64,000 nt of DNA from Bradyrhizobium cytisi (GCF_008123515.1 NZ_VSSR01000013.1:62001-126000), one strand, 5' to 3'. Counted from the stretch's first letter, positions 16,509 through 26,286 are shown. Numbers and translations: made by a program. Notes: generated by a model from the sequence alone, not told the origin.

Positions 16509-17015
16509 ATGCGTCAGATGATTTCGGGACTGGTCGCGGCGGCTGCCGTGATGTTCGTGGGCAGCGCGCCGGCGATGGCCTGCGGCTTCAATCCGTGCCA
16601 GCCGGTTGCGCCGGTCTATTCCGGCTGCAACACCGGCTGCGGCGGTTACGGCTACGGCGCCGGCTACGGTTATGAGCGCCTCGCCGAGCCGAGCTCGCAG
16701 TACTACTACGTCAACCAAGGCCCGACCTACACTGGCCCGGGTGCCTTCGCGCCGACTCCGACCTACCAGGAAGACGCGGTCGTCGCGCCCGCCAATTATG
16801 GCTACGGCTATGGCTATCGCGCGGCTGCTGTCGCGCCGCCGGTCGCCTATCCCTATCGCCGCCCGTACTACCGTCCGTATCACTATGGCTACGGCCCGCG
16901 CTACGGCTACTTGCCGCGCACGCATTACGGCTATGGTCCGCGCTATGGCTACGCCCATCGCTACGCGCCTGCGCCGTATTACGGCGGCCACCGCGTCCTG
17001 CGCCGCTATTACTGA
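16509..17015 (+). CDS. Exported Gly/Tyr-rich repeat protein
   Basis: 168 aa with a signal peptide (MRQMISGLVAAAAVMFVGSA, cleaved near AMA-C). The mature protein is extreme in composition: GGYGYGAGYGYE, YGYGYGYR, then repeats of YGPRYGYLPRTHYGYG type with Pro, Arg and His. Four cysteines lie in the first 30 mature residues. It has no enzyme motif and is probably a disordered, surface or periplasmic structural protein. An AGGAGAG ribosome binding site precedes the ATG and a strong terminator follows 26 bp after the stop. Confidence 0.75.
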   Translation: MRQMISGLVAAAAVMFVGSAPAMACGFNPCQPVAPVYSGCNTGCGGYGYGAGYGYERLAEPSSQYYYVNQGPTYTGPGAFAPTPTYQEDAVVAPANYGYGYGYRAAAVAPPVAYPYRRPYYRPYHYGYGPRYGYLPRTHYGYGPRYGYAHRYAPAPYYGGHRVLRRYY

Positions 17016-17041
17016 TCTCTGATCGGTTGAGCCCAATGAAG

Positions 17042-17077
17042 CGCCCGTCCGCGTGATGCGGACGGGCGTTTCGTTTT
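17042..17077 (+). terminator. Rho-independent terminator after the Gly/Tyr-rich gene
   Basis: Perfect 11-bp arms CGCCCGTCCGC and GCGGACGGGCG around the loop GTGAT, followed by TTTCGTTTTG. It lies 26 bp past the stop codon at 17015. Confidence 0.9.
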
Positions 17078-17271
17078 GTCTCCAAAACAACCCCATGCAC
17101 AGTAGCCGCGGATAGCGAAATCAAGGACTTGAAGCGCAATGAGATCGAGATGAGTGATCATTGCGCATTGGCTCGCTGTCCGAGCCCGATCTTTCCGAAA
17201 AACAGAAATTCGCTTGACCCGTCGGGCAAAACAGGAGCACGATGGCATGGTCGGGATGTGCGCGGCGACGC

Positions 17272-18102
17272 CTACCGCTTCATCAGTCCTAGCCGGCTGG
17301 CGCCGACATAGAGCGAGAGCACCGCGGCATTCGAGACGTTGAGGCTCTTGATCTCGCCGGGCATGTCGAGCCGCGCCACGACGCTGCAGGTCTCGCGCGT
17401 CAATTGCCGCAGGCCTTTGCCTTCTGCGCCCAGCACCAGCGCGAGCGGCTCGCGTAGCGTGACGTCCGAGAGGTCCTCGCTGCCTTCGCTGTCCAGCCCA
17501 ACCGTCTGGAAGCCGCTGTCGTTCAGCTCGTTCAGCGCGCGGGCGAGATTCTGCACGCTGATCATCGGCACCAGCTCCAGCGCGCCGGAGGCGGCTTTTG
17601 CAAGCACGCCGGTTGCTTCCGGGCTGTGGCGCGCGGTGGTGACGATCGCTTTCACCGCGAACGCGGCGGCGGAACGCAGGATGGCGCCGACATTGTGCGG
17701 ATCGGTGATCTGGTCGAGCACCAGCACCATGCCCTCCAGCGCCAAATCCTCGATGTCGGGCGAGGGCAGGGGATCGGCCTCCGCGAGCAGGCCCTGATGC
17801 ACGGCGTCGGGCGACAGCAGCCGGTCGATCTCCTGGGGCCGAACGATCTCGGGCGCGATCCGGGTCTTGATGTTCTCGTCCGCCAGGCGCCGGGCGGCGT
17901 TCTCGGTCAGCGTCAGCTTGCGGATCCGTCGCTGCGGGTTCGCGAGCGCCATCGTGACGGTGTGCCAGCCATAGAGGATGACGGGTCCGTCGGCATGCGA
18001 ATCGCGGTCGCGCCAGGCCGGCCGGCCGGCCGATTTTCCCGGTTTGTTGAAGGGCTTAGCCCCGCCGCGGGGGCCCCTTGGGGTGAATTTTCGATCCTTC
18101 AT
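17272..18102 (-). CDS. rlmB: 23S rRNA (guanosine-2'-O-)-methyltransferase, RlmB/TrmH family
   Basis: 276 aa from ATG 18102; an upstream extension to 18198 is possible but less likely. A basic, disordered N-terminus (KFTPRGPRGG, then GGAKPFNKPGK) precedes the substrate-binding domain (ILYGWHTVTMALANPQRRI) and the SPOUT knot: motif 1 LDQITDPHNVGAILRSAAAF, motif 2 LVLGAEGKGLRQLTRE and motif 3 IKSLNVSNAAVLSLY. The family methylates the ribose of G2251 in the 23S rRNA peptidyl-transferase loop using S-adenosylmethionine. It is divergent from the tRNA-Tyr gene and stands alone. Confidence 0.93.
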   Translation of the reverse strand: MKDRKFTPRGPRGGAKPFNKPGKSAGRPAWRDRDSHADGPVILYGWHTVTMALANPQRRIRKLTLTENAARRLADENIKTRIAPEIVRPQEIDRLLSPDAVHQGLLAEADPLPSPDIEDLALEGMVLVLDQITDPHNVGAILRSAAAFAVKAIVTTARHSPEATGVLAKAASGALELVPMISVQNLARALNELNDSGFQTVGLDSEGSEDLSDVTLREPLALVLGAEGKGLRQLTRETCSVVARLDMPGEIKSLNVSNAAVLSLYVGASRLGLMKR

Positions 18103-18308
18103 GCGCTCGCTTGTGTCACGGGTCCCGGAATATGGCAATTTGGGTGGCTTCGAGGGCGATTTTAGCTGTTCGCCTCGGTTGACTTTGCCCCACCGCATCG
18201 CCCATAAACGCGCCCGGTCGCGCCCCCATCCGGGCTGTCGCGGCCTTCACGTTCCATGGCCGTCTTCGGTCGCCGGCAAGGTCCGGCCCGATTGTGCTGC
18301 CGTCGAGC

Positions 18309-18394
18309 GGGGGAGTGTCCCGAGTGGCAAAGGGAGCTGACTGTAAATCAGCCGCCTTATGGCTTCGCAGGTTCGAGTCCTGCCTCCCCCACCA
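18309..18394 (+). tRNA. tRNA-Tyr(GTA)
   Basis: 86 nt with encoded CCA. Acceptor arms GGGGGAG and CTCCCCC pair perfectly; the anticodon loop reads CTGTAAAT with anticodon GTA; a long variable arm follows, as in bacterial tRNA-Tyr; the T arm is CAGGTTCGAGTCCTG. No integrated element was seen at its 3' end. Confidence 0.97.
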
Positions 18395-18511
18395 GCCTTC
18401 GCTCACTTCGCGAGCTTCGGCTGGGCAGGCCAGCCAAGATGACTATTGCGCGAAGCTAGCGAAGGCTGCCACGCCGTAGCCCGATGGGCGCAGGCGGACT
18501 GTCTCCAAATG

Positions 18512-19543
18512 CTACCCCAGCATCTCCTTCACCATCGGTACCACCTTGCGCCCGTAGAGCTCGATGCTCTTCATCAGCTTCTCGTGCGGCAACGGCCCCG
18601 CCGAATATTTCAGCTGAAACCGCGCAATGCCAAGCGCCTTGGCCGTCCTGGCGATCTTGCGCGCGACCGTTTCCGGCGAGCCGACATAGAGCGAGCCGTG
18701 CTCGGCTTCGCTGACGAATTCGTCGCGGCCCATCGCCGGCCAGCCGCGCTCACGGCCGATGCGGTCGCGCATGGCCTTGTAGTCCGGCCAGAGCTCTTCG
18801 CGGGCCTGTTCGTCGGTCTCGGCGACGTAGCCGGGTGAGTGCACGCCGATCGGCTGCGCGGGGCGGCCGAACTCCTTGAAGGCGCGGTGATAGAGATCGA
18901 CGTAGGGCGCGAAGCGTTCGGGATCGCCGCCGATGATGGCGAGCATCAGGGGCAGGTCGTAATGCGCGGCGCGCACCACGGATTGCGGGCTGCCACCGAC
19001 ACCGATCCAGGTTTTGAGCGTTCCGTTCTCGACCGGCGGATAGACCAGCTGATCCCTCAGCGGCGGACGCAGCTTACCTTCCCAGCTCACCGGCTTCTGC
19101 GACAGCAATGCGGCGAACAGATCGAGCTTCTCCTCGAACAGGTCCTCGTATTTGCGCAGGTCGAAGCCGAACAGCGGAAAGGATTCCGTGAACGAGCCGC
19201 GGCCGAGGATCACCTCGGCGCGTCCATTGGAGAGCGCATCCAGCGTGGCAAAGCGCTGGAATACGCGGATCGGATCGTCCGAGCTCAGCACCGTCACGGC
19301 CGAGCCGAGACGAATGCGCTTGGTGCGCGATGCGATCGCGGCGAGCACGGTTTCGGGCGAGGAGATTGCGAAATCGGCACGGTGATGCTCGCCGAGCCCG
19401 ATGAAGTCGAGTCCGAGCTCGTCGGCCAGCACCGCCTCGTCGAGGACGTTGCGGATCACCTGCGCATGCGGAAGCATGCTGCCGGTTGCGTCCCTGGTGA
19501 CGTCGCCAAAGGTATCAAGTCCGAATTCGAGCGGTGCGGTCAT
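18512..19543 (-). CDS. LLM-class flavin-dependent oxidoreductase
   Basis: 343 aa, the size of luciferase-like monooxygenases. The TIM-barrel pattern is clear: N-terminal FGLDTFGD, then GLDFIGLGEHHRADFAISSP, LGSAVTVLSSDDPIRVFQ, GRAEVILGRGSF, and a C-terminal LYVGSPETVARKIA. Members use FMNH2 or F420 and oxygen to oxidise small substrates; the substrate here cannot be told. It stands alone between tRNA-Tyr and the helicase gene. Confidence 0.9.
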   Translation of the reverse strand: MTAPLEFGLDTFGDVTRDATGSMLPHAQVIRNVLDEAVLADELGLDFIGLGEHHRADFAISSPETVLAAIASRTKRIRLGSAVTVLSSDDPIRVFQRFATLDALSNGRAEVILGRGSFTESFPLFGFDLRKYEDLFEEKLDLFAALLSQKPVSWEGKLRPPLRDQLVYPPVENGTLKTWIGVGGSPQSVVRAAHYDLPLMLAIIGGDPERFAPYVDLYHRAFKEFGRPAQPIGVHSPGYVAETDEQAREELWPDYKAMRDRIGRERGWPAMGRDEFVSEAEHGSLYVGSPETVARKIARTAKALGIARFQLKYSAGPLPHEKLMKSIELYGRKVVPMVKEMLG

Positions 19544-19631
19544 CGATCAGGTCTCTGTGGGGAGGATCGTCGAGACTTAATGGATGGCCACCGAGCCACA
19601 AGGGCATTCGCGGAAATGCTCGGTTTCCGTT

Positions 19632-21689
19632 TTACCGCCACATCCCTCGCATCCGCGCGCCGATGTCGATCTTCGGGCCTTGCGATGCGGCGCGCGCGCC
19701 AGCCGCGGCGGCGATCGGCCAGGCGGCGCGCTCGAACAGATAGACCAGCTGCTCCGGGATGAAGCGGGTGCGTGAGGCGTAGACGTGGCGGTCGCCCCTG
19801 GCTTGCTGGCCATGGACGAAGAAGCGTTGCGGCACGACGAGATGCAGATCGTCCTTGGCGCGCGTCATCGCGACGTAAAGCAGGCGGCGCTCCTCCTCGA
19901 GCTCGGCGCTGGTGCCGGCGCCGAGGTCGGACGGCATGCAGCCGTCGACGACGTTGAGCACGAACACCGACTTCCATTCCTGGCCCTTGGCGGAATGGAT
20001 GGTGGAGAGGATCAGATAGTCCTCGTCGCGCAAAGGAGGCCCGGATTTGTCGCTGGTCGCGTTCGGCGGATCGAGCGTGAGTTCGGTCAGGAAGTTTTCG
20101 CGCGATGAATAGCCGCTCGCGATCTGCTCGAGCTGCATCAGATCGGCGCGGCGCGTCTCGGAATCCTCGTGGATGCGGTCGAGGTGCGGCTCGTACCAGA
20201 GACGCACGCGCTCGAGATCGGCCGGCCATTCCGAGTAGCGCAAGTTTTCGACCGTGCGGACGAAGCCCGTCCAGTCAGCGCCAGTGCGCGGCGGCACCGG
20301 AAGCTGGCCGAGCGCATGCAGCGGGTCCATGCTCTCGGCCATCTGGTCCAGCACGCGCTGCGCGGTCGCGGGCCCAATGCCCGGCAGCAGATGCAGGATG
20401 CGAAAACCGGCGACGCGATCGCGCGGGTTCTCGGCAAAGCGCAGCAGCGCCAGCACGTCCTTGACATGCGCGGCGTCGAGGAATTTCAGTCCGCCGAATT
20501 TCACGAAGGGGATGTTGCGGCGGGTCAGCTCGATTTCGAGCGGGCCGGAATGCGATGATGTCCGGAACAGTACCGCCTGGTGCTTGAGAAGCGCGCCCTG
20601 CTCGCGATTGGCCAGCACCTGCTCGACGATGTAGCGGGCCTGGTCGGCCTCGTCATGCACGGTGACGAGCTGCGGCTTGTGCGCGGAGATGCGGTCGGTC
20701 CAGAGGTTTTTTGTGAAGCGCTCGCGCGCGAGGCCAATGACGCCGTTGGCCGCCGCCAGCACCGGTTGGGTCGAGCGGTAATTGCGGTCGAGCGTGATCA
20801 TTTCCGCGCGCGGCGAGAAGCTCTGCGGAAAATCCAGGATGTTGCGCACGGTCGCGGCGCGGAACGAATAGATCGACTGCGCATCGTCGCCGACCACGGT
20901 GAGCCCGCGTCCATCAGGCTTCAGCGCCAGCAGGATCGAGGATTGCAGGCGGTTGGTGTCCTGATATTCGTCGACCAGCACGTGATCGAAGCGGCCGCCG
21001 ATCTCGTCGGCGATCAGCGTGTCGCTCATCATCTGCGACCAGTACAGCAGGAGATCGTCGTAATCGAGCACGTGCTGGGCCTGCTTGGCCTCCACGTAAG
21101 CGGCAAACAGCCCCTTCAGTTCGGCGGCCCAGCCCGCGCACCAGGGATAATGCTGGCCGAGCACCTTCTCGATCTCCATCTCGGCATTGACGCAGCGCGA
21201 GTAGATGGACAGGCACGTGCCCTTGGCCGGAAAGCGGCTCTCCGTCTTCGACAACCCGCGTTCGTGCCGGACCAGATTCATCAGGTCGGCGGAATCCTCG
21301 CGATCGTGGATGGTGAAGGCGGGATCGACGCCGATGCGCTCGGCATATTCGCGCAGGAGCCGCGCGCCGATGCCGTGGAAAGTGCCAGCCCAGGTGAGCG
21401 CATCGCGCATGATCGCGGCGTTGTTCTCGCCCAGCACTTTTCGGGCGATGCGCTCGACGCGGCCGGACATCTCGGCGGCCGCGCGGCGGGAAAACGTCAT
21501 CAGCAGGATGCGGCGCGGATCGGCACCGGCGACGATCAGATGCGCGACGCGGTGGGCGAGCGTATTGGTCTTGCCGGAGCCGGCGCCGGCAATGACGAGC
21601 AGGGGGGCGCCCACGGTCGCGCCATCGGTCACGCCATGCTCGACGGCGCGGCGCTGCTCCGCATTGAGCGTGTCCAGATAGGTTGTCAC
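19632..21689 (-). CDS. UvrD/PcrA-like ATP-dependent 3'-5' DNA helicase
   Basis: About 685 aa from the GTG at 21689 (a TTG at 21719 is an alternative). Superfamily 1 motifs appear in order: Q motif LNAEQRRAV, Walker A VIAGAGSGKT, Ia LLMTFSRRAA, GTFHGIGARLL, Walker B VDEYQDTN, III VGDDAQSIYSFR, IV LDRNYRST, V STIHSAKGQEW and VI LLYVAMTRAK. The C-terminus after 620 is short compared with E. coli UvrD (720 aa). It unwinds DNA in repair or removes RecA; the exact role of this paralogue is not clear. It is followed closely by the LLM oxidoreductase gene. Confidence 0.93.
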   Translation of the reverse strand: MTTYLDTLNAEQRRAVEHGVTDGATVGAPLLVIAGAGSGKTNTLAHRVAHLIVAGADPRRILLMTFSRRAAAEMSGRVERIARKVLGENNAAIMRDALTWAGTFHGIGARLLREYAERIGVDPAFTIHDREDSADLMNLVRHERGLSKTESRFPAKGTCLSIYSRCVNAEMEIEKVLGQHYPWCAGWAAELKGLFAAYVEAKQAQHVLDYDDLLLYWSQMMSDTLIADEIGGRFDHVLVDEYQDTNRLQSSILLALKPDGRGLTVVGDDAQSIYSFRAATVRNILDFPQSFSPRAEMITLDRNYRSTQPVLAAANGVIGLARERFTKNLWTDRISAHKPQLVTVHDEADQARYIVEQVLANREQGALLKHQAVLFRTSSHSGPLEIELTRRNIPFVKFGGLKFLDAAHVKDVLALLRFAENPRDRVAGFRILHLLPGIGPATAQRVLDQMAESMDPLHALGQLPVPPRTGADWTGFVRTVENLRYSEWPADLERVRLWYEPHLDRIHEDSETRRADLMQLEQIASGYSSRENFLTELTLDPPNATSDKSGPPLRDEDYLILSTIHSAKGQEWKSVFVLNVVDGCMPSDLGAGTSAELEEERRLLYVAMTRAKDDLHLVVPQRFFVHGQQARGDRHVYASRTRFIPEQLVYLFERAAWPIAAAAGARAASQGPKIDIGARMRGMWR

Positions 21690-21894
21690 GAATCGCCCCG
21701 ATGAAGTCTGCAGAATCAACGATCCTCAGGCGAATCGCAATGTGGCTGGATGCAAGTCACCCAAGGATTTAGGGGAGAGGGCGTTTGCCCCGCAATATGC
21801 GTCCTATTTCTGGTTCCTGGCCTTTCGCGGACGTCTGATCCGCCGCCGCATGGATGCGGCGACGGACGGCAAGACCTGATGGCGCCGCTGCCCG

Positions 21895-22281
21895 TCATTC
21901 CTTGGTCGCTGTCGCGCCGAACCCATCGGCCGGCACGTAAAGCTTGACCGGTCGGATTTCATAGACTGCACTGGGATTGACCTGACGCAACAAGCGCGCC
22001 GCCGCGATCGCCTCGTCATCCGTGTCGTATTCGACGAGGTGGAAGCCCAGAAGCTGCTCCTTGGTTTCGGCGAACGGGCCGTCCAGCACGATCCCAGGGC
22101 CGGGGCCACGCAAGGTGCGGGCCTTTTGGGTGTCATCCAGACGGGCGGCCGGCCCAAGGTGTCCGCTTGCCCTCAAGGGTGCCTGAACCTCGATGACTTT
22201 CGCGACGACCGCGGCGTCTTCCGCCGGCGACCACGACAAAATCTCGTCTTCCACATGGTAAGCCAGGATCGCGTAAAGCAT
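21895..22281 (-). CDS. YCII-related (DGPF) domain protein
   Basis: 128 aa from ATG 22281, placed by the GAGG ribosome binding site. The sequence LYAILAYHVEDEILSWSPAE and the DGPFAETKEQLLGFHLVE block, which gives the family its DGPF name, mark the YCII-like alpha-beta barrel. Such genes often accompany ECF sigma factors, but none is seen next to it. Function is unknown; an enzyme with a conserved His-Asp pair has been proposed for the family. Confidence 0.88.
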   Translation of the reverse strand: MLYAILAYHVEDEILSWSPAEDAAVVAKVIEVQAPLRASGHLGPAARLDDTQKARTLRGPGPGIVLDGPFAETKEQLLGFHLVEYDTDDEAIAAARLLRQVNPSAVYEIRPVKLYVPADGFGATATKE

Positions 22282-22473
22282 CTTCACCTCGTTTGTTTTT
22301 GGGCGCGCAGCACGAAGGACGTATGGTTGCCGCCGATACCGACAACGGCCGACCTCAAAATATTGCGTCGCGGCGTGTGCGACGAAACGTTTCTGAAACC
22401 CGATTGCCGCCCGGCGTGCTGATTGCTTCCGTCGCCCTAGGCGAGCGACTTCGCACGCTCTGAGCCGGCGTTG

Positions 22474-23187
22474 TCAGGGGGCGCTTAGAACCTGCTTGAC
22501 GAGGGCCTCGCGCAGCGCCGCCAGCTCGCCGCTCGTCTCCATCTGCTCGATCACCTGTCCAACTTTCGGCACCAGGTCGCGGTGGCGTTCGTGCAGGTAA
22601 TGGTAGATGCGGATGCGCTCGAGCGGCGGCGAGAGCGGGTAGATCCTGGCCTGTAGATTGAGCTTGCGAACAGCGACCAGCCCGCTGAAGAGGTCGGTGA
22701 CCATCACGTCGAAACGATCGGCATCGAGCATCCTGATCATGTTCTCGAGGCTCATGGTCGCCGTGACGTGGTCCATGCCGCGCGTGCCGGCTTCCGACGA
22801 GCCGACGCCGCGGACGATGCCGATGCTGTAGTCCCTGATGGAATTCCAGCCATTCACGTCGAAATGGAGTTTGGTCGCGAACACAGCGGGTTCGATGTAG
22901 TTGATCGCCGGCGTCACCTGCAGCAGCGTCGGGTAATCGCGCGACAGCGTTCCGATCCGCTGGATTTCACCATCGACCTCGCCGGCGCTCGACAGGGCCA
23001 GCGCCCGCTTGCCGGGGACGTCCTCGAATTCGAGCTTGATGTTCAGCTTGGCGTAGACAGCCCGCAGCATCTCGCCGCCGACATACTGATCGGGAATGTC
23101 GGCGATCCGCGCCAGCCGGATCACTGACTGCGCGGAGGACGAGCCGGCTGCGAACAGCGACAGGCAGACGACAACTATCCGCCACAT
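22474..23187 (-). CDS. Periplasmic amino-acid-type substrate-binding protein (SBP_bac_3-like)
   Basis: 237 aa with a signal peptide (MWRIVVVCLSLFAAGSSSAQ). The rest follows the two-lobe solute-binding fold: GGEMLRAVYAKLNIKLEFED, then EVDGEIQRI, and SIGIVRGVGSSEAGTRG. No permease or ATPase gene stands beside it, so it may act as an orphan receptor or sensor. The divergent hybrid histidine kinase begins 330 bp away, and a sensing partnership is possible but unproven. A GAGGCG ribosome binding site supports the start. Confidence 0.8.
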   Translation of the reverse strand: MWRIVVVCLSLFAAGSSSAQSVIRLARIADIPDQYVGGEMLRAVYAKLNIKLEFEDVPGKRALALSSAGEVDGEIQRIGTLSRDYPTLLQVTPAINYIEPAVFATKLHFDVNGWNSIRDYSIGIVRGVGSSEAGTRGMDHVTATMSLENMIRMLDADRFDVMVTDLFSGLVAVRKLNLQARIYPLSPPLERIRIYHYLHERHRDLVPKVGQVIEQMETSGELAALREALVKQVLSAP

Positions 23188-23515
23188 TGGGCGCCTCTTT
23201 GACCGTTGCTTGCTACCACCGGGTTCGGAGGCCCGCGTGATCTACCGGAGATGGGGGCTCGCGCAGGGCCACAACACTCATCGTTCGCCCGGCGACACCT
23301 GATTTTCACCGATGTCATTCTAGCATGCGAAGTGGTACCTTGCGCGAGGATCCTGCTGCTGGGCGCAAGGATATGACCCCACCGACCTCAGATCGCCCAA
23401 GGGCCGACAGGATTGCTGCGCGCATCGCGTGCTGAGGAAGAATCAAAACCGTTGAATTGCGCGAGGCTGCGACCGGCAGGCCGGAGAGGTGTCGCCATTT
23501 TCGGGGACGGGGTGC
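23188..23515. other. Divergent intergenic region, binding protein gene to histidine kinase gene
   Basis: 328 bp without a supported gene. It contains an inverted repeat, CCTTGCGC with GGCGCAAGG, at about 23338-23370, and must carry the promoters of both flanking genes. The repeat could be a hairpin or a regulator site. Confidence 0.35.
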
Positions 23516-25918
23516 ATGGGCAACGCAGGTGACAAGAATCCCGATCGCAGCCGCGCCGTTACGCCGGCGGCCGCGAAGCAGGATTTGAGCGGCATCGGAA
23601 TCGCGTTCACGTCCCCGATGCTCGCGGCGCTGCTATCGCGGATCTTCAACTGGTCGCGAAGCGGCATCGGGCCCCGCCTGCTTGCCGCCGTGCTGCTGTT
23701 CTCCTCGATCGTGACGCTGACACTGACCGCGCTCCAGCTCTATCTGGACTATGATCGCGAAGTCGGCGTGATCGAGACGCGGCTCGAGGAGGTCGGCCGC
23801 AGCACCACGGGCAGCCTCGGCGAGAGCCTGTGGAATCTCGACCAGAACCAGCTCAAGCTCCAGCTCGACGGCATCCTGCGGCTGCCCAGCATGCGCGCCG
23901 CCGAGGTCCGTGAGATTGCCGATCGCCCTAATCCCATCCGTGTCGCCGTCGGTGAGCAGAGCAGCCGCTCCGTCGTGACGCGCGACTATCCCCTGACCTA
24001 TGCCGTGCAGGGGACCGCGCGCGCCATCGGCGTGCTCCATGTCGAGGCGACGCTGAGTGATGTCTATCAGCAATTGCTGAACCGGGCTCTCGTCATCCTG
24101 GCAAGCCAGGCGGCAAAGACGTTCCTCGTCTCGCTGTTCATCATCTACATGGTACACATTCTGGTGACGCGGCATCTGGTAGCGATCGCCGAGTTTGTCA
24201 GCAAGTACAGCCTGGCGCGGCCGCCGCCGCCGTTGCATCTGGAGCGACGGCCTCCTCACGATCCCGACGAGCTGGACAAGGTGATCGACGCATTCAACGC
24301 CATGTGCGCCAACCTCGGTCGTGCCTATGGCGAGTTGCGCGAGGCCAATGCGAATCTCGAACGTGATCTGAAGATCCGCCGGCGCGCCGAAGAGGATGCG
24401 CGCGCGAGCGAGCAGCGCTTTCGCGACTATGCCGAGACCGCATCCGACTGGTTCTGGGAAACCGGGCCGGATCATGTGTTCACCTATATATCGGACCGGG
24501 CCGGCGCCTTCGGCATGGATCGTGAGGCCCTGATCGGCAAGCGACGTCCGGATGCCGCCTTCGACCACGATGCCGAGGCGCAGAAATGGCATGACCACAT
24601 GGCGACGCTGGATCGTCACGAGCCGTTCCGGATGTTCGAGTATCGCGGCCGCGATCGGGCCGGGCGTTTGCACTACTTCAGTGTCAACGGTCAGCCGGTG
24701 TTCGCCGAGGACGGCCGTTTCATGGGCTATCGCGGCTCCGCCACCGATCTCACGTCGCAGCACGAGACCGAGGAGCGGCTTCGCCAGTCCCAGAAGATGG
24801 ATGCGATCGGCCAGCTCACCGGCGGCGTCGCGCACGACTTCAACAACGTGCTCACCGTCATCACCGGCACCATCGAGATCATTCAGGAGGGGCTTGCCGA
24901 GAAGCCAGAACTCGCCGCGATCGCCCAGCTCATCGACGATGCGGCCTCGCGCGGTGCCGAGATCACGTCTCAGCTCCTGACGTTTGCGCGGCGCCAGCCG
25001 CTGGAGCCGCGCGAGATCGACGTCAATGGTCTCGTGCTCGAGACGGCGAAGCTGTTGCGGCCGATCCTCGGCGAGCATGTCGAGATCGTGACACGGCTCG
25101 CGGACGATGCGTGGCTGGCGATGGCAGATCCGTCGCAGCTTTCGTCGGCGATCGTCAATCTCGCCGTCAATGCGCGCGATGCCATGCCGGATGGCGGCAG
25201 GCTCACGCTCGAGACGGCAAACCGGGAGCTCGACAGCACCGGCAATGGCGACGGCGATGCCGGCTCCTACGTCATGGTCGCCGTGGCCGATACCGGTCAC
25301 GGCATCCCCGCCGACATCCGCGACCGCGTGTTCGAGCCGTTCTTCACCACCAAGGGGGTCGGCCGCGGCACCGGACTTGGTCTGAGCATGGTCTACGGCT
25401 TCGCCAAGCAGACCGGCGGCACCGTCGCGATCGAGAGCGAGGAGGGCCGCGGCACGGTGATGCGGCTGTTCCTGCCACGATCGGCGGGCGAGGCCGCGGC
25501 GAGGACCGGGCCGGTGGCGGCGCCCGCGCCGGCGCGCGGGCGCGAGACCATCCTCGTGGTCGAGGACGATCCGCTCGTGCAGGGTTATGTCATCGCGCAG
25601 CTCGGCAGCCTCGGCTATCGCACGCTGACTGCCAGCGATGGCGCAAGTGCGCTTGCGCTGGTCGACCAGGGGGTGAGCTTCGATCTCCTTTTCACGGACA
25701 TCATCATGCCCGGCGGCATGAACGGGCGGGAATTGGCCGAAGCGGTCCGGCTCCGCCGGCCGCGCGTGCGGGTGCTCTACACCTCCGGCTATACCGACAA
25801 CACCATCGTCCACGAGGGACATCTCGATCCCGGCGTGGCGCTGCTCCAGAAGCCGTATCGGAAGACTGACCTGTCTCAGAAGATTCGAGAGATGCTCGCG
25901 GGCGAGGGGCCGCTCTGA
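23516..25918 (+). CDS. Hybrid sensor histidine kinase with C-terminal receiver domain
   Basis: About 800 aa from ATG 23516 (GTG at 23489 possible). Order: transmembrane helix ([19 protein letters not shown]), a periplasmic sensor region of about 100 residues, second helix ([15 protein letters not shown]), a HAMP-like linker, coiled coil, PAS domain ([19 protein letters not shown]), HisKA with His in [11 protein letters not shown], HATPase with [17 protein letters not shown] and [11 protein letters not shown], then a receiver with ILVVEDDP and the phosphoacceptor Asp in FTDIIMPGG. Inner-membrane sensor whose signal is unknown; output probably through phosphotransfer to another protein. No response-regulator gene is adjacent. 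Confidence 0.93.
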   Translation: MGNAGDKNPDRSRAVTPAAAKQDLSGIGIAFTSPMLAALLSRIFNWSRSGIGPRLLAAVLLFSSIVTLTLTALQLYLDYDREVGVIETRLEEVGRSTTGSLGESLWNLDQNQLKLQLDGILRLPSMRAAEVREIADRPNPIRVAVGEQSSRSVVTRDYPLTYAVQGTARAIGVLHVEATLSDVYQQLLNRALVILASQAAKTFLVSLFIIYMVHILVTRHLVAIAEFVSKYSLARPPPPLHLERRPPHDPDELDKVIDAFNAMCANLGRAYGELREANANLERDLKIRRRAEEDARASEQRFRDYAETASDWFWETGPDHVFTYISDRAGAFGMDREALIGKRRPDAAFDHDAEAQKWHDHMATLDRHEPFRMFEYRGRDRAGRLHYFSVNGQPVFAEDGRFMGYRGSATDLTSQHETEERLRQSQKMDAIGQLTGGVAHDFNNVLTVITGTIEIIQEGLAEKPELAAIAQLIDDAASRGAEITSQLLTFARRQPLEPREIDVNGLVLETAKLLRPILGEHVEIVTRLADDAWLAMADPSQLSSAIVNLAVNARDAMPDGGRLTLETANRELDSTGNGDGDAGSYVMVAVADTGHGIPADIRDRVFEPFFTTKGVGRGTGLGLSMVYGFAKQTGGTVAIESEEGRGTVMRLFLPRSAGEAAARTGPVAAPAPARGRETILVVEDDPLVQGYVIAQLGSLGYRTLTASDGASALALVDQGVSFDLLFTDIIMPGGMNGRELAEAVRLRRPRVRVLYTSGYTDNTIVHEGHLDPGVALLQKPYRKTDLSQKIREMLAGEGPL

Positions 25919-25977
25919 GCGCACGCGCGAGGCCAGCGAAAACGGCCCGACCAAAGAACCGGCCTGACCAAAGAAAA

Positions 25978-26004
25978 GGCGCGGCGGGGAGACCCCGCCG
26001 CGCC
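25978..26004 (-). terminator. Terminator of the rreB small mRNA
   Basis: Perfect 12-bp GC arms (GGCGCGGCGGGG and CCCCGCCGCGCC) around a 3-nt loop; on the minus strand it is followed by TTTTCTTT. It lies about 60 nt past the rreB stop. It could also serve the plus-strand kinase gene weakly. Confidence 0.88.
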
Positions 26005-26065
26005 CGATTTCTTGCTCGCTGGTCCAGGGCTGAGAGCGCCCCGATGCCAAGCCCTTATTGAGAAC

Positions 26066-26110
26066 TTAGCGGGCGATCCCAGCGAGGTGACAGCGCTTGG
26101 TAAAAGACAC
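26066..26110 (-). CDS. rreB: rreB: 14-codon peptide with extended Shine-Dalgarno
   Basis: Reading from GTG 26110: MSFTKRCHLAGIAR and TAA, 14 residues. Published work on Bradyrhizobium japonicum describes rreB (ribosome-regulated expression in Bradyrhizobiaceae) as a conserved ~165-nt mRNA for a 14-aa peptide with a GTG start and a 17-nt Shine-Dalgarno; this gene has every one of these traits, and a terminator ends a transcript of that size. The mRNA is held on 30S subunits and poorly translated, so the RNA may matter more than the peptide. The symbol rests on memory of that description, not on alignment. Confidence 0.88.
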   Translation of the reverse strand: MSFTKRCHLAGIAR

Positions 26111-26126
26111 TGGATCACCTCCTTTC
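26110..26126 (-). promoter_or_regulatory. 17-nt extended Shine-Dalgarno of rreB
   Basis: On the minus strand GAAAGGAGGTGATCCAG is complementary over 17 nt to the 3' end of 16S rRNA. Its last G is also the first base of the GTG start. Such full-length pairing is expected to trap the 30S subunit. Confidence 0.93.
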
Positions 26127-26286
26127 GTTGATTGCGGGAGACCTCAATATAGGCCGGCAGGCCGCCGCTGTTAAGGGGCCGCGGGCCGGGGCGGAACCAA
26201 GCTTGTGCGCAAGGGCCGGAAAGCCGGCGAAAGCCGTCGTAGGGGCAGTTGAGACCGCCGCCCGGCCGTGTTAGGGAGCCGGTGTC

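Noticed and set aside
20580..21704. A 374-codon plus-strand frame opposite the helicase gene
   Set aside because: Antisense to the UvrD-like gene, which carries all superfamily 1 motifs.
23633..26050. An 805-codon minus-strand frame opposite the histidine kinase
   Set aside because: High GC leaves the antisense frame open; the kinase on the plus strand has all motifs in order.
26110..26126. Fragment of a 16S rRNA gene 3' end
   Set aside because: Only 17 nt match; they are on the strand and at the distance expected for the extended Shine-Dalgarno of rreB.
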